Source: Odontocerum albicorne (Eukaryota; Arthropoda; Insecta; Trichoptera; Odontoceridae). From it: 64,000 nt of DNA. Within the stretch, counting starts at the first letter, position 1; every line of letters begins with the position of its first letter. The stretch is taken from positions 5,855,723 to 5,919,722 of the forward strand of contig OX463842.1 in NCBI GenBank assembly GCA_949825065.1, read 5' to 3'. The position numbers and the translations under genes are program-made. A model generated the notes under the pieces. The model was not told where the DNA came from and did not search any database. It saw nothing but the letters and a program-made list of their open reading frames with translations. This document shows, piece by piece, positions 11,134 to 20,829 of the stretch.

Positions 11134-11421
11134 TCAACGGTTGGAGGCTGGGGGGTGAGGAAGGCTAGGGATAATTTCGGCCAAGAGCGGGGATATTTTG
11201 GGGAAATAACTGTTTAACAGATGTTCCGATCGGTATACTGACTTAGAAATTTCTAGGGCCTCTAATCTGTCCAATTTATTTCCGTTGCCACTAATATGTA
11301 AGAATTTGGCATCATCGATAGAAAAAGTATGATTCTCACGGTGACAATGATTAGCCATTTCAGAATAAATTAGAGGATTTGTTAAGGCGGATTTGTGTTC
11401 ACGAAATCTGCCTTAACAATC
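11134..11421 (-). pseudogene. PLE GIY-YIG endonuclease C-terminal fragment (left arm)
   Basis: On the minus strand from about 11421, FREHKSALTN begins the frame, followed by SEMANHCHRENHTF and then KLDRLEALEISK, and it stops after PASNR. The order 'REH..a...(S/F)..A.H...ENHxF...iLh....k..LE..EI.K' is that of the GIY-YIG domain after the catalytic GIY and arginine motifs in Penelope-like proteins. A parallel frame at 19303-19635 (EHLKY, SEFANRLIENNHSF, LEILEIKKY) supports this. The GIY-YIG motif itself and the whole RT are missing. Confidence 0.75.
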
Positions 11422-11677
11422 CGCCTTAACAAATCCTCTAATTTATTCTGAAATGGCTAATCATTGTCACCGTGAGAATCATACTTTTTCTATCGATGAT
11501 GCCAAATTCTTACATATTAGTGGCAACGGAAATAAATTGGACAGATTAGAGGCCCTAGAAATTTCTAAGTCAGTATACCGATCGGAACATCTGTTGAACA
11601 GTTATTTCCCCAAAATATCCCCGCTCTTGGCCGAAATTATCCCTAGCCTTCCTCACCCCCCAGCCTCCAACCGTTGA
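11418..11677 (+). pseudogene. PLE GIY-YIG endonuclease C-terminal fragment (right arm)
   Basis: Mirror image of the left-arm fragment. The 74 codons from the ATG at 11453 to the stop encode an identical protein stretch (MANHCHREN at the start). The right arm begins slightly later in the domain (LTNPLIYSEM), so the left arm holds about ten more residues. No start is implied; this is a 5'-truncated element. Confidence 0.75.
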
Positions 11678-12208
11678 AGCGTCTATATCGGTACCAGTTC
11701 GAACAGCATTTAGTCTTGTTTGCGCTCCCCTGAAGATGAGGTGAAAGCCTTGAAACCGGTAGGGTTATACCGTCATAAAAAAGTGGAATAAACAGTGTTT
11801 GATAAAAATAAATTACAATGTCTTTAAGCCTCCACAATGTTAATGCCTTAACTATAAACAACACAAAAAATCATTATAAAAAAGAAGGTGGGTTGTATAT
11901 GGCCCGCGAGCCGTAATTTGACTAGGGCTGGTTTACACTACAAATGTAGCGATAAAATATAATTTAAATTATGGAAACCTGTATAGGAACGACAATTTAA
12001 AGCAAAGTTTGCAAATATTGCACGAGAGAGAAAATTACTATATTTTATGTTATAAAATATCACATACTGATTTAATTTCATTTAATCACATCGATTAATT
12101 TCGAAATTGCAGAAACTGTATACGAGTATGTGTCGTTTTGAGTAGATTTTTGTATGTTACACCTAACTTTGTGAATATGGAAGAAATTAATTACGTACAA
12201 TCTTTGTA

Positions 12209-12451
12209 CAGTACCCGGCGGTAAGTAATACAAATCGGGCTTAAGAAAGAGACTATCGGCCATAATCGGCTAATTTCGGCTTTGTAGAGCGTCGTCTCTG
12301 TCATTCATACACGTATTCCGTCGCGATTTGTCAGTCGTTACCGGACCAGACTGATAGCGCATCGTGCGACAGAGACGACGCTCTACAAAGCCGATTATAA
12401 CCGACAGTCTCTTTCTTAAGCTCGATGTGTATTACTTACCGCCGAGTGTTG
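12209..12451. mobile_element. MITE, second copy of family M1
   Basis: A 243-bp element with the same arms as 3478-3697: CCCGGCGGTAAGTAATAC, GGGCTTAAGAAAGAGACT and CGGCTTTGTAGAGCGTCGTC, inverted on the right. TA flanks at 12207-12208 and 12452-12453. The unique centre (about 12300-12365) is relatively GC-rich. Noncoding. Confidence 0.8.
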
Positions 12452-12702
12452 TACTTGTTAATCCATAATCAAAGAGTAAATAAGTTATTAAAGTAATTCC
12501 TCCATTTGCGCGGGTAATTGGTTCAAGAAAAATAGCGTGTAAATAGAGCCATTGAATGCTACGTAAAATAGGCGATCTTTTACATATTTACAAGTATTCT
12601 ATTCTTAATTACTTTAAAAAAGTTCTAGTATTTTAAGATAAGAAGTGTATAAGTGGTTTTAGACAACTATTTAAATATACATTTTCATGAGAGCTGTACG
12701 AT

Positions 12703-12930
12703 TTAAATTATGTGAAGTAAAAAATTACAAAACTTCCAATTGGTTGTACCCAATAATTCAAAATAACTTTTGTAGAATGCATCTTCTGTTGTGGTTATTA
12801 CAATTGTAGCTCTTTCAACTGTCGCTGTTGTTGGCGATCTCTCTTCGCTGGTCTTTTTCGTTCCTTCGGAGCTAAGATTCTTCTTCTGTCCTGGGATGAT
12901 GACGTCCAGCTGTCCTTCCACCTGAGTAAA
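12703..12930 (-). CDS. possible terminal exon of an unknown gene
   Basis: On the minus strand a possible 3' splice site (pyrimidine-rich TAGCTTTACTCAG) ends just before GTGGAAGGACAGCTGG. From there one frame stays open for about 73 codons: VEGQLDVIIPGQKKN, then a Lys/Ser/Thr-rich low-complexity part (TKKTSEERSPTTATVERAT) and a C-terminus ending FCNFLLHII. Codon and base composition are less AT-biased than the surroundings, and the frame does not resemble the window's transposons. I recognise no domain, and no donor exon is visible in the window. It may be a host exon or a coincidence. Confidence 0.25.
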   Translation of the reverse strand, partial: FTQVEGQLDVIIPGQKKNLSSEGTKKTSEERSPTTATVERATIVITTTEDAFYKSYFELLGTTNWKFCNFLLHII

Positions 12931-14735
12931 GCTAATTTGTGTAAATGGAAACCACTTAAATTAATGGAAAATTGAATTTGAATAAATTGGATAACAACCT
13001 TTTTTGTTCATTTAATATAATATTTTTATCAAACTCTCCTATACGTTCCATATGTGGAAATAACATTTTGTGTAGATGATTAGAAAAAAGCGTATTATTC
13101 CTTTGGATTATAAAAAATAAAAATAAAAGCCCTGATTATGACGCATAATTTGAACCATTTTTACAGCCTTGATCATGATAATTAATGTTGTAAGTAAGAA
13201 AAATACAAACAAAGAAGAAAAACAAAATACAAAATTTACATACAAAAATATAATTTCATTTTTCTTAAGTTATCTTTTCGCACGAGAAAAATCAACGAAA
13301 AAAAATCCTCCCTTTTAGGAGTGTTTGTCCAAATTAAAACGTAACATTAAAAAGGAAAAAAAAAATAAACATGTTGATTAAAGAATAAAAATTCAAAAGA
13401 TGGTTTACATTTAAAATTATACCGCTTTGAGCGAAGAACCTACTTAAGGTAGAAAATAAAAAGCTCATTTATTATTCTTTAAAATATATTTATTTTTCTG
13501 TTTTTTTTTCTTAAAAATCATTTATATTCAAAATTATTCTGTTTATGTTCTTGAATAATAACAAACGAAACCTTCGGAGAAATAAATATATCAGTGGCAT
13601 TCACGAGAGGCCACTGAACAATCAAAGAATGTAGGTGTTTTTTTGAATTTTCAATACTTCAATACAAAAAAAAGTAAAATTCTTACGGCCAATAGTATTT
13701 TTTTGTTATCTCTTCAACTTACCATTTGTAGCCGCAATTTTTTTTTCTTAACCCTTACAGACACAGGTAAACATCACCTATTTTTACTCAGGCTGCACAA
13801 AAAATAAAAAGTCAAGTTTCTCAATATTTGTTTTAATGTGTTTGAAAAATGATACATACAAATGCTAAATTAACATATTTCCACTTCCTCGGTAGGTCAA
13901 AGAACTCCTGATGAGGGGGTACAACTTATGTACCCCTAGTCCATATTTCCACTGGTATTTCTAATGTACCATCAAATAATGCCGAAATACATCCAAGTAA
14001 AATTAATTTTTAACCTAAATATAAATTTACCACAATTACTGAAGTCAATTTTATCGCAACACAACTATTTTTTATTAAAATTTTATACAAATATATAACG
14101 TTTTCTTTCATACGCACAAGTCGGCACACCAAGAACAACTAACTGTCAATAATATTAGAAGCTAAATGAATTTGAACAGGACCAGACCTGCAGCTGTGCG
14201 GATATGAGTCATAAGTATTATATTACACGAAGTGGTACATAATCTAAGCGTTCGTGCAGCAATAGAGATAAGTTTAATAAGTGGTACATTGCGTATACCA
14301 TTGTGCAATACTGCGTCAAGAAAAGGTGGTTCATAACGTGGACCACTAAGCCTGTAAGAGTTAAAAAGCAAACGTGAATTTAAGATAATGTGTGACATTT
14401 GAAACGTTGAATATCTTAAACATATATAACTGAAAGTATCAACATTTACCATGGCGATAGTAGTACACTACAATAGTTTATTACATATAGTCTTGAGTAG
14501 AATAAGGCTGAAAGGAGCAGAATAAAATATGTTCAAATGCTTGCACTGTTACACAAGTAAACTAAAACCACATTTTAATACATTACACCTATTTGAGTAT
14601 TAAGAACATAGTACATACAATGGTCAATTTTTGTTTTATAAAATCCATATGAAGGAGAGTTCTACACAAACATGTGAGACTGGAGAGGAACCACGTTTTT
14701 TTTTGTATAATTTAAGCGCATCTTTTGATATTTTT
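12931..14735. other. AT-rich spacer
   Basis: Mostly AT-rich with poly(A/T) runs. Near 13915 a hairpin with arms GGGGTACA and TGTACCCC follows CTGATGA. At 14162-14452 the composition is less biased and the minus strand is open for 96 codons, but I recognise nothing in it. Confidence 0.5.
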
Positions 14736-14956
14736 TCTTCTTCCCAGTGTCATGTTAGGTCCCTTCAACGTTGAATATCACCTGATAGTAGACATCTTGG
14801 TCCCCGGTAGCCCGAAAAAGATCTCCAACGCCCCTTATGCTAGTCCAATCACGTATATTGCGGAGCTAGGAGATTTTCCTCCTGCCAACCCTTCTTCGGC
14901 CTTCTATTTGTCTTGGATGATCAGGTGCAGTAATTTATACTTTGCTCCTCTAAGTA

Positions 14957-15651
14957 TTAGGTGTTAACATAAGTTGTATCCGTTTTTTTTTTATTTAAAA
15001 ATGAGCACCGAAAGTAAAACAAAATGGTAAAAGTTATACGTCATTCGAAAGAAAATTTTCTGCTCTACAAGATATTGTGTTTGCTTTTACGTTACTTATT
15101 TTATTTGATTACAAGCCTTCAAAATGGAAAGTTAAGTAGATGAAAGTGAGCATTTTTGACACCTCCTTCTGTTCGCGTTCAATCGAGGGAATAAAGCTGC
15201 TCGCGATATTTGCGAAGTGTATGGTGAAAATGCTATGAATGAAAGGACAGCTCGTCGATGATTTTTGCGTTTTAAAGACGGCAATTTCGATCTGAAAGAC
15301 ACGAAGCGTTCCGGACGACCAGTGGACTTCGACGAGGACCGCTTAAACCATATTATTCATGAAAATCCCCTTCAAACCACCATATGGTTGGCTGAGCAGA
15401 TGAATTGTAGTCACATGACTGTAAACCACCATCTTAAATCAATGCGAAAAGTTCAGATGTTCAGCCCTTGGGTTCCACATATTTTGAGTGAAAAAAATAA
15501 AAATCAACGTTCGACAATTGATTATTCTATATATGTAACGTAAAAGCAAACACAATATCTTGTATAACCTTTACCATTTTGTTTTACTTTTGGTGCTCAT
15601 TTTTAAATTTGAAAAAAAAAAAAAACGGACACAACTTATGTTAACACCCAA
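14957..15651 (+). mobile_element. non-autonomous mariner, long inverted repeats, TA flanked
   Basis: A 695-bp element. Ends TT(A/G)GGTGTTAACATAAGTTGT are inverted; with internal matches (TGAGCACCRAAAGTAAAACA, AAACACAATATCTTG) the arms reach about 110-140 bp. TA duplications sit at 14955-14956 and 15652-15653. The centre encodes only the N-terminal DNA-binding part of a mariner transposase, so the catalytic domain was lost by internal deletion. Confidence 0.85.
15187..15543 (+). pseudogene. mariner transposase DNA-binding-domain fragment
   Basis: In one frame: AARDICEVYGENAMNERTAR, an in-frame TGA where a tryptophan codon is usual, FLRFKDGNFDLKDTKRSGRP, DFDEDRLNHIIHENPLQTT, LAEQMNCSHMTVNHHLKSM, then WVPHILSEKNKNQR. 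This is the paired helix-turn-helix region and WVPHEL linker of the mariner/SETMAR family. The DD34D catalytic residues that should follow are absent. Dead fragment. Confidence 0.85.
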
Positions 15652-15775
15652 TACATGGCCCAAATAGGACACCTTTCGGATTGTAATATTAGTCAGCAAC
15701 TCTCTATCAACTTTGGCTCTTTGAAGAACCCTTGTGTTGCTGACCATATTCGTCGATATATTTGATATTTACACA

Positions 15776-17490
15776 TGTAACATATAAATGTCTACCGCCC
15801 ATTTAAGATGTTCCATATATTTAATTTTCCACATTTTTTTTCACTTATGTGATTTTTTTGTCCAAACCCCCTTAAATTTTCAATACATACTATTAAAGTT
15901 TTCTTAATATTTTTCAACTTCCTCTCTAAAAGTCCATATATACTCGTATGTTAAGGCAGTGGAAAAGAAAAAAAAATTAAGACAGAAGCTATCTAACGAT
16001 CTGAGTCCATCTTATTACATCCTCCCAATCGAGAAATACCCTCACCAATATAAAGGTAAGCCTAGCCGCGAGGATATCTCATGTGTTTCAGCTCACAATT
16101 TTATGCACGTAAATTATAATACGAACAATCATATTTGATAATGAATAGGAAGTTGACAATATTATTATAAAGTCAATTAATAAGCACGAAAAATTACATA
16201 CGTAGACAATCATTCACATACTCGTATATACAAAAAAACTCGAGATTCACTTTCAGCGTAAAGAGAGAAAATAAAACAGGAATCTAAATTTTGTAAAACC
16301 AGATAGTTAAACTTTTTTCCTGACAGCTCCAAATCACACAAGCAGCTGCTGCGCAAATTTGATTGAAATATTTGAATATATTTATATGTGAATTTCATGG
16401 GTGTAAGTCCGTCGTCTCAGAACAAGCAATGGGCCTTGTGAGAAAGCTATAAAACTGAAATCACTAAATAAAATCTTTATTGAAAACAAAATAGGAAGTC
16501 AATATGCATCTTGAAATAACACATACCATATATGTTAAAGCAATTCAAACAATAAAATTTCATTGCATATTGGCATACATCTTTCGCTTCTGTCATTTCT
16601 ATACACCTGGTCACGTACCATATACACCCTTATTATAAAGGCTTTCCACTCTTCTTTTTAGCAACATTTGATTAATTTAGTTGTATCAGTATTCTTGTAT
16701 CTTTTTACTACTTGTATTGTTTATTTTTAGTTTCCTTTAATGCATTTACCAAATTTATTCCGTTTGTATACATATATTTTTATTTGCCAAAGTAACGATC
16801 TAAAAGGGGTAAAGCCAGCCATTTAAAATTAACATCAAACATATATATTTTAAAATTTCGAAAAGTTCAATTTACTTTCAAATACGCCCATTTGAGGGTT
16901 AATAAAGGAATGTAAGGGATGATGCTTACTGTAATCTGGCAGATTAGTGAGTGGAATTTATTAAACATAAAATGTTTCCATCCAGCAGGTTGATCCTTCT
17001 CTGGAGCAGGTTAATTACACCTGGAAATCCAGCTTAAACTCTCTGTATTAATAACATTTCTATGCCGGATAATTTTCTACCATATTTATAGAAGTTAATT
17101 TCGGGTAGGCCTTAATCGTCCGGATAAATTTCTTGTTTTGCCAAATCGAATGTTTTTGAGTAATACGCTTTAATTATATGAATTATCCTGCTACGAGAAC
17201 TGTAACTCACATGTTTCCAGTTTGGTAATTTGGACGAAATGTTTTTTTCCTGCAAATTTGATTTAAAATGAAGCAAATCGAGTGAAACGTATAGAGAAAA
17301 CGTTTCACTGGGTATGTTCGAATTGAAACGTAAATCTAAAGAATTTAACATGTTTAATATATTTCCTAATTTGACTGAGTGAGATTCAAAAAGAAGTATA
17401 TCAGTTTTTTTTATTTAAAATTTTTGTCGAATATAGTACTCGTATGTAATCCATAAAAAAACATAATTCATTTTTAAGTCTTGAATTGAT
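15776..17490. other. spacer, nothing recognised
   Basis: AT-rich. 16616-16745 shares CTTATTATAAAGGCTTTCCA with the degenerate LINE-D region at 7310-7360, suggesting a decayed repeat. The rest has no coding or structural signal I can defend. Confidence 0.5.
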
Positions 17491-17498
17491 TATACAGC

Positions 17499-17987
17499 GG
17501 GACGCAGAAGAAACGTCTGTTTTTTGAATGGCTAGTATTTTGCAAAGAGAGTAAACGCATGTTTTTAATTTAAGTATAACATTGTTTATTTTCAGGATAA
17601 TTTTTTTATTAATACAGGTAAATGAAGTAATAATATTGCACCTAAAAATTAATTGTGAAAAAAAATGTCAGGCAAGTGTTGCCCTTCGTCACGGTCACAT
17701 ATCTGCAGCCTCTCTTGAAAGTTATGCATCACTCTCACAAACATATGTTCTGGTATTCCTTCGATTTCTTGACGAATAGAAACTTTCAGTGGGCGAAGAG
17801 GGGCATCACTTGCCTGACATTATTTTTGACAATTAATTTAAAGGTGCAATATTATTACTTCATTTACCTGTATTAATCCAAAAATTATCTTGAAAATAAA
17901 CAATGTTATGCTTAAATGAAAAACATGCGTTTCTTCTCTTTACAAAATACTAGCCATTCAAAAAACATGCATTTCCTCTGCGCTACC
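17499..17987. mobile_element. foldback/MITE element with ~190-bp inverted arms
   Basis: Left arm: CGCAGAAGAAACG, TTTTTTGAATGGCTAGTATT, TTTGCAAAGAGA, CATAACATTGTTTATTTTCA, ATTAATACAGGTAAATGAAG, TAATAATATTGCACC. The right arm is the imperfect reverse complement ending CTCTGCGCTACC. The inversion continues inward to GTCAGGCAAGTG / CACTTGCCTGAC (17667-17822). A unique centre of about 130 bp remains. No target duplication is clear and no transposase is encoded. Confidence 0.75.
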
Positions 17988-17999
17988 ATCATGGTATTT

Positions 18000-18660
18000 A
18001 TAAAACAAATATTTAATAAAGTCTCCCTAAAGTTATTCCTATAATTCATGGTCTAAAAATTCCAATTTCTTTAGAACATGGGCATTCTCTTTGATAATTC
18101 GATTAGACACTACTTTGCATACCAACACATCACACCGCATTTCTCACATCTTCATTTGAGGTTCACTCGACGTGACAGTGGAACGAACTTCCAAAATGTA
18201 TCAGATGTGCTCATCCTTATTTACGTTTAAGACCGAATTGAAAAAATATAATACTAAGAATATCTTTCGATTTCCTTTCTAATCTTTAAATGAATTTATT
18301 TCCTTTAGTTCTCCCATTATTGATAAAGGTTATTCAATTACTTGTTTATCTTCTTCTTAAATTTAAAGGTTTTTTTTTAATCCGCCATGGATTAAAATGG
18401 AAGAAAGAAATTGCTATATCAATAAGTTTGGCAGATGAACAATGTACACAAAATAATGAAAATAAAATAAATTAATCAAAGTTGGGTTTTAAACTTAAAA
18501 CCCGAGGGGTTCACGTTCAATCCCCGATGGTATCCGAAAAAAATCCTTATATAGTAAAAACGTGTTCGTCTGATAGCAATACTCATAACCACTATACGTG
18601 TATTTTTGCTGTCTTCGCCTGAAGTGTTGTATTGCCAATACGCGCTATTACAAATACTGA
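18000..18660. other. spacer with a possible SINE scrap
   Basis: No gene seen. At 18500-18545 a B-box-like GTTCACGTTCAATCCCCGATGG-type stretch and AAAATCC resemble the SINE copy at 51062-51200, but the A box is missing. Confidence 0.35.
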
Positions 18661-18663
18661 GTT

Positions 18664-19210
18664 TTCTTCTTCAGTTTCAATCCTGGGGATTGGTTAGCAG
18701 CAAATTCCTGCATCTCCTCCTCCACTCCGCTCGGTCCTCAGCAATCCTCTTGAGCTCTGTATAGGGAGTGCAGTCCATATCGTGGCATATTTGCTCCAGA
18801 TACTCTCGGCGATGACACTCTCTGCCAATCGATCCGTCAATCATTCCCTCCATATTGTGCAGGAGATTTTCAGGTTGCAGCATATGACCCATCTATTCTG
18901 CACGCCTTTCCGATATGGCGTTTGACAGGTGCCTGGTTTCTTCAATCCTGCTGAGAGCCTCGTCATTTGTAATGTGGTCTCTCCAAGAAATCCTTAGGAT
19001 TCGTCTATAAATCCACATCTCGAAGCCCTCCAATCTTTTTCGACCTCTTTCGCCTATGCACCATGTATCGCAACCATACATCAAAATACTCTATACATAT
19101 GTTTTAACCAATTGCTTGCGGTGCTTTAGGTCCATGTTGTTGGATTTGAAAATCTTTGATTTCTTATTAAAGGCGGGATTCGCTTGGTGGATGCGAGTCC
19201 ATTCAATTAA
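18664..19210 (-). mobile_element. LINE C-terminal fragment with one in-frame stop
   Basis: Minus strand from about 19200: ANPAFNKKSKIFKSNNMDLK, HRKQLVKTYV, a TAG, then SILMYGCDTWCIGERGRKRL, EGFEMWIYRRILRISW, HLSNAISERRAE, a TAG where W is expected, and MGHMLQPENLLHNMEGMIDG onward to the stop after NPQD near 18677. This is the '(L/M)YGC(E/D)TW...FEMW.YRRILRISW.DH.tNe..l.RI' C-terminal region of insect LINE ORF2. Two point-mutation stops show decay, but the frame is otherwise intact over ~170 codons. Confidence 0.8.
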
Positions 19211-19302
19211 TTTAAGACTCGAACGCTCGATAAATGGAGCCAAAAGCAATGCTGTCTCCGCTCTTCAACATGGCTGAATCACGATTAATATAATTTGAAT
19301 TT

Positions 19303-19635
19303 TACAAATTACAATGTAATGATTGTTCATATTTTTATATTGGCAAGACAAAAATAAATTTTGAAAAACGAGTTAAGGAACATTTAAAATATCTGAACAA
19401 TAATAATTTTTCAGAGTTCGCTAACCGTCTAATTGAAAACAATCATTCGTTCGATATTAATCGTGGTTTGCGAATTCTACACATACACCGAGGGGGATTG
19501 CAGCTTGACAATTTGGAAATTCTCGAGATTAAAAAATATATAAAATTAAGTTTAAATATCATCAATAACAAAATCAATTTTCATAATAGCCCTCTGCTTA
19601 ATATGTTTCCTATTTCAAATCCCCCCCTGCCTTAA
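19303..19635 (+). pseudogene. PLE-2 GIY-YIG endonuclease domain
   Basis: From 19303 the frame reads YKLQCNDCSYFYIGKTKINF, then EKRVKEHLKY, SEFANRLIENNHSF, RILHIHRGGLQLD and LEILEIKKYIK, ending after NPPLP at 19635. YFYIGKT is the GIY-YIG signature with its C-N-D-C lead-in; R in EKRVKEH is the conserved arginine/EH motif; ENNHSF follows in Penelope-like proteins. The domain nicks target DNA before RT priming. It is open for 110 codons with no stop, but the RT upstream is missing, so it cannot act alone. Confidence 0.85.
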
Positions 19636-19776
19636 AGATTCACATTCACTTTCATTTTTTCCCCGCCCCATTCACCATTGTATCACATCTCTCCCCACTT
19701 CTCTTCCCCTACCTCATCTCTCTTACATTATATTATTTACACTTGTACAGAATATATTTTAACAATTTAGTTTATC

Positions 19777-19842
19777 TTCACCTGACGATGAAGACGGTGG
19801 TCTTCGAAACCGGTTGTAAACCTAAAATAAACCTGTGGTGAA
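19777..19842 (+). ncRNA. hammerhead-ribozyme-like motif at PLE-2 3' end
   Basis: CTGACGA at 19782-19788 and GAAAC at 19806-19810 fit the conserved hammerhead core CUGANGA...GAAA. Between them GAAGAC and GTCTTC form a six-pair stem II closed by a short loop. After GAAAC, GGTT and AACC can form a short stem III. TTCACC before the core and GGTGAA at 19837-19842 could close stem I. Hammerheads are established in the terminal repeats of Penelope-like elements. The exact cleavage base is unclear and activity is untested. Confidence 0.6.
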
Positions 19843-20334
19843 CACAAAAATATTAAATAAGTTTTTTAATTACTTATTTTTCCTTTTATGAAATTTATTA
19901 AGACTGAATTAAACAGTTCAATAAAACATTTTATTCCACTGGTATTTTTAGATCAAATGCGGTTTAACCCTCGGATTAGTGACAAGGTCTCTGGGGACTT
20001 TTTCGATTTTTTTTTGCTCACAACTTTCTCTTTGTATATTTTAGAAAGTTGATGCTGCATGTATTCCAAAAAAAAACATGTTGAAGCGATTAAAAGCGGG
20101 TCCGAAGCGGTAAGATCATTCGTTCGTATTTTATTACGGTTTGAAAACATTTAGTGCGGGGATCAGGTACAAGATCCTTAGGGACCATGTACTATTATTG
20201 AAAGAAATCGTAAATGAATTGTGTTTGGTTTTGCTAAGCTGTTTTATTGTTCGTTTGAATACATACTGCAGCAGCCGCTTCTCAGTGTCAGACAGACTAT
20301 GGTTTGAAGAAGAGTACATATTGCGAGAGCGAAT

Positions 20335-20640
20335 TTTGTTTTTTATTTTTTTAAACAGTAAACATCGCGAGTGTGCATTTTTTTCTTGTTTTGTGAACCG
20401 TAAGCATCGCGAGCGTAGATTTTTTTCTTTTTTTGTGAATAGTTAGTAAACGTCGCGAGTGTAGAATTTTTTTTTGTGAACAGTTAGTAAACATCCCGAG
20501 TGTGAATTTTTTCTTTTTTTGTGAACAGTTAGTAAACATCGCTCGTGTGGATTTTTTTTGTGAACAGTTTGTAAATATCGCGAGTGCAGATTTGTTTTTT
20601 TTTTTTGTTAACAGTTAGTTTTTTTTTGTTTGTGTACAGT
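20335..20640. repeat. ~40-45-bp degenerate tandem repeats in the piggyBac leader
   Basis: Seven or so units of TTTTGTGAACAGTTAGTAAA followed by CATCGCGAGTGTG and a T-run. Unit length varies with the T-run. They lie between the left TIR and the transposase ATG and are noncoding; the minus-strand frame over them is an artefact. Confidence 0.8.
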
Positions 20641-20829
20641 TTTATTGGATTTCATTTCGGTAATTATTATACTGTTATTTTATACATAAAACACACGTTT
20701 TTGTGTTTCTGATATTGGTTGTTTTTGGTGTATACATTTTTTTGTTTTGTTTTTTTCTATAGAGCAATAGCAGATGCAGGTTGGAATGCTGCGGATATGT
20801 AACTTCGTAATAGTACACGCTACCAGCGA

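Larger units (their letters stand above)
10990..11862. mobile_element. Penelope-like element: large palindrome of two 3' ends
   Basis: A near-perfect inverted repeat: left arm about 10990-11403 (element minus-facing), right arm about 11418-11862 (plus-facing), joined by a short asymmetric spacer. Each arm holds, from the centre outward, the C-terminal part of a GIY-YIG endonuclease frame, a short UTR, the motif CTGAAGATGAGG...GAAACC, the CGGTA...TACCG hairpin and the terminal GGAATAAACAGTGTTTGATA. Both encoded 74-residue stretches are identical, so the palindrome is young or kept by conversion. Outward-facing inverted 3' ends fit the inverted or partial copies known for Penelope-like elements. 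Confidence 0.75.
14740..15775 (-). mobile_element. LINE-E C-terminal fragment, split by a mariner
   Basis: Minus strand, 15770 to 15653 reads STNMVSNTRVLQRAKVDREL, then LTNITIRKVSYLGHV. The sequence resumes beyond the inserted mariner at 14954-14750 with LRGAKYKLLHLIIQDK, then degenerate residues and a GLPGTK segment. Together they give the recalled LINE pattern 'R..LL..I..RK.sYLGHvlRG..Y.LL.lI.eGK'. Reading continues across the insertion when one TA is removed. Two or more stops show it is an old copy. Confidence 0.75.
19290..19860 (+). mobile_element. Penelope-like element (PLE-2), 3' end
   Basis: A 5'-truncated element with a GIY-YIG endonuclease frame (19303-19635), a pyrimidine-rich ~140-bp 3' UTR and a terminal hammerhead-like motif (19777-19842). 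The family differs from PLE-1 at 10990-11862. A degenerate relative lies at 58540-58790. It abuts the left end of the piggyBac at 19968. Confidence 0.75.

Noticed and set aside
11134..11677. Two identical host genes in opposite orientation
   Set aside because: Each is a 5'-truncated endonuclease fragment joined to an element terminus; the identity comes from the palindrome.
13910..13950. Hammerhead at CTGATGAGGGGGTAC
   Set aside because: Stem II is excellent, but the GAAA that must follow it is absent (TAGTCC instead).
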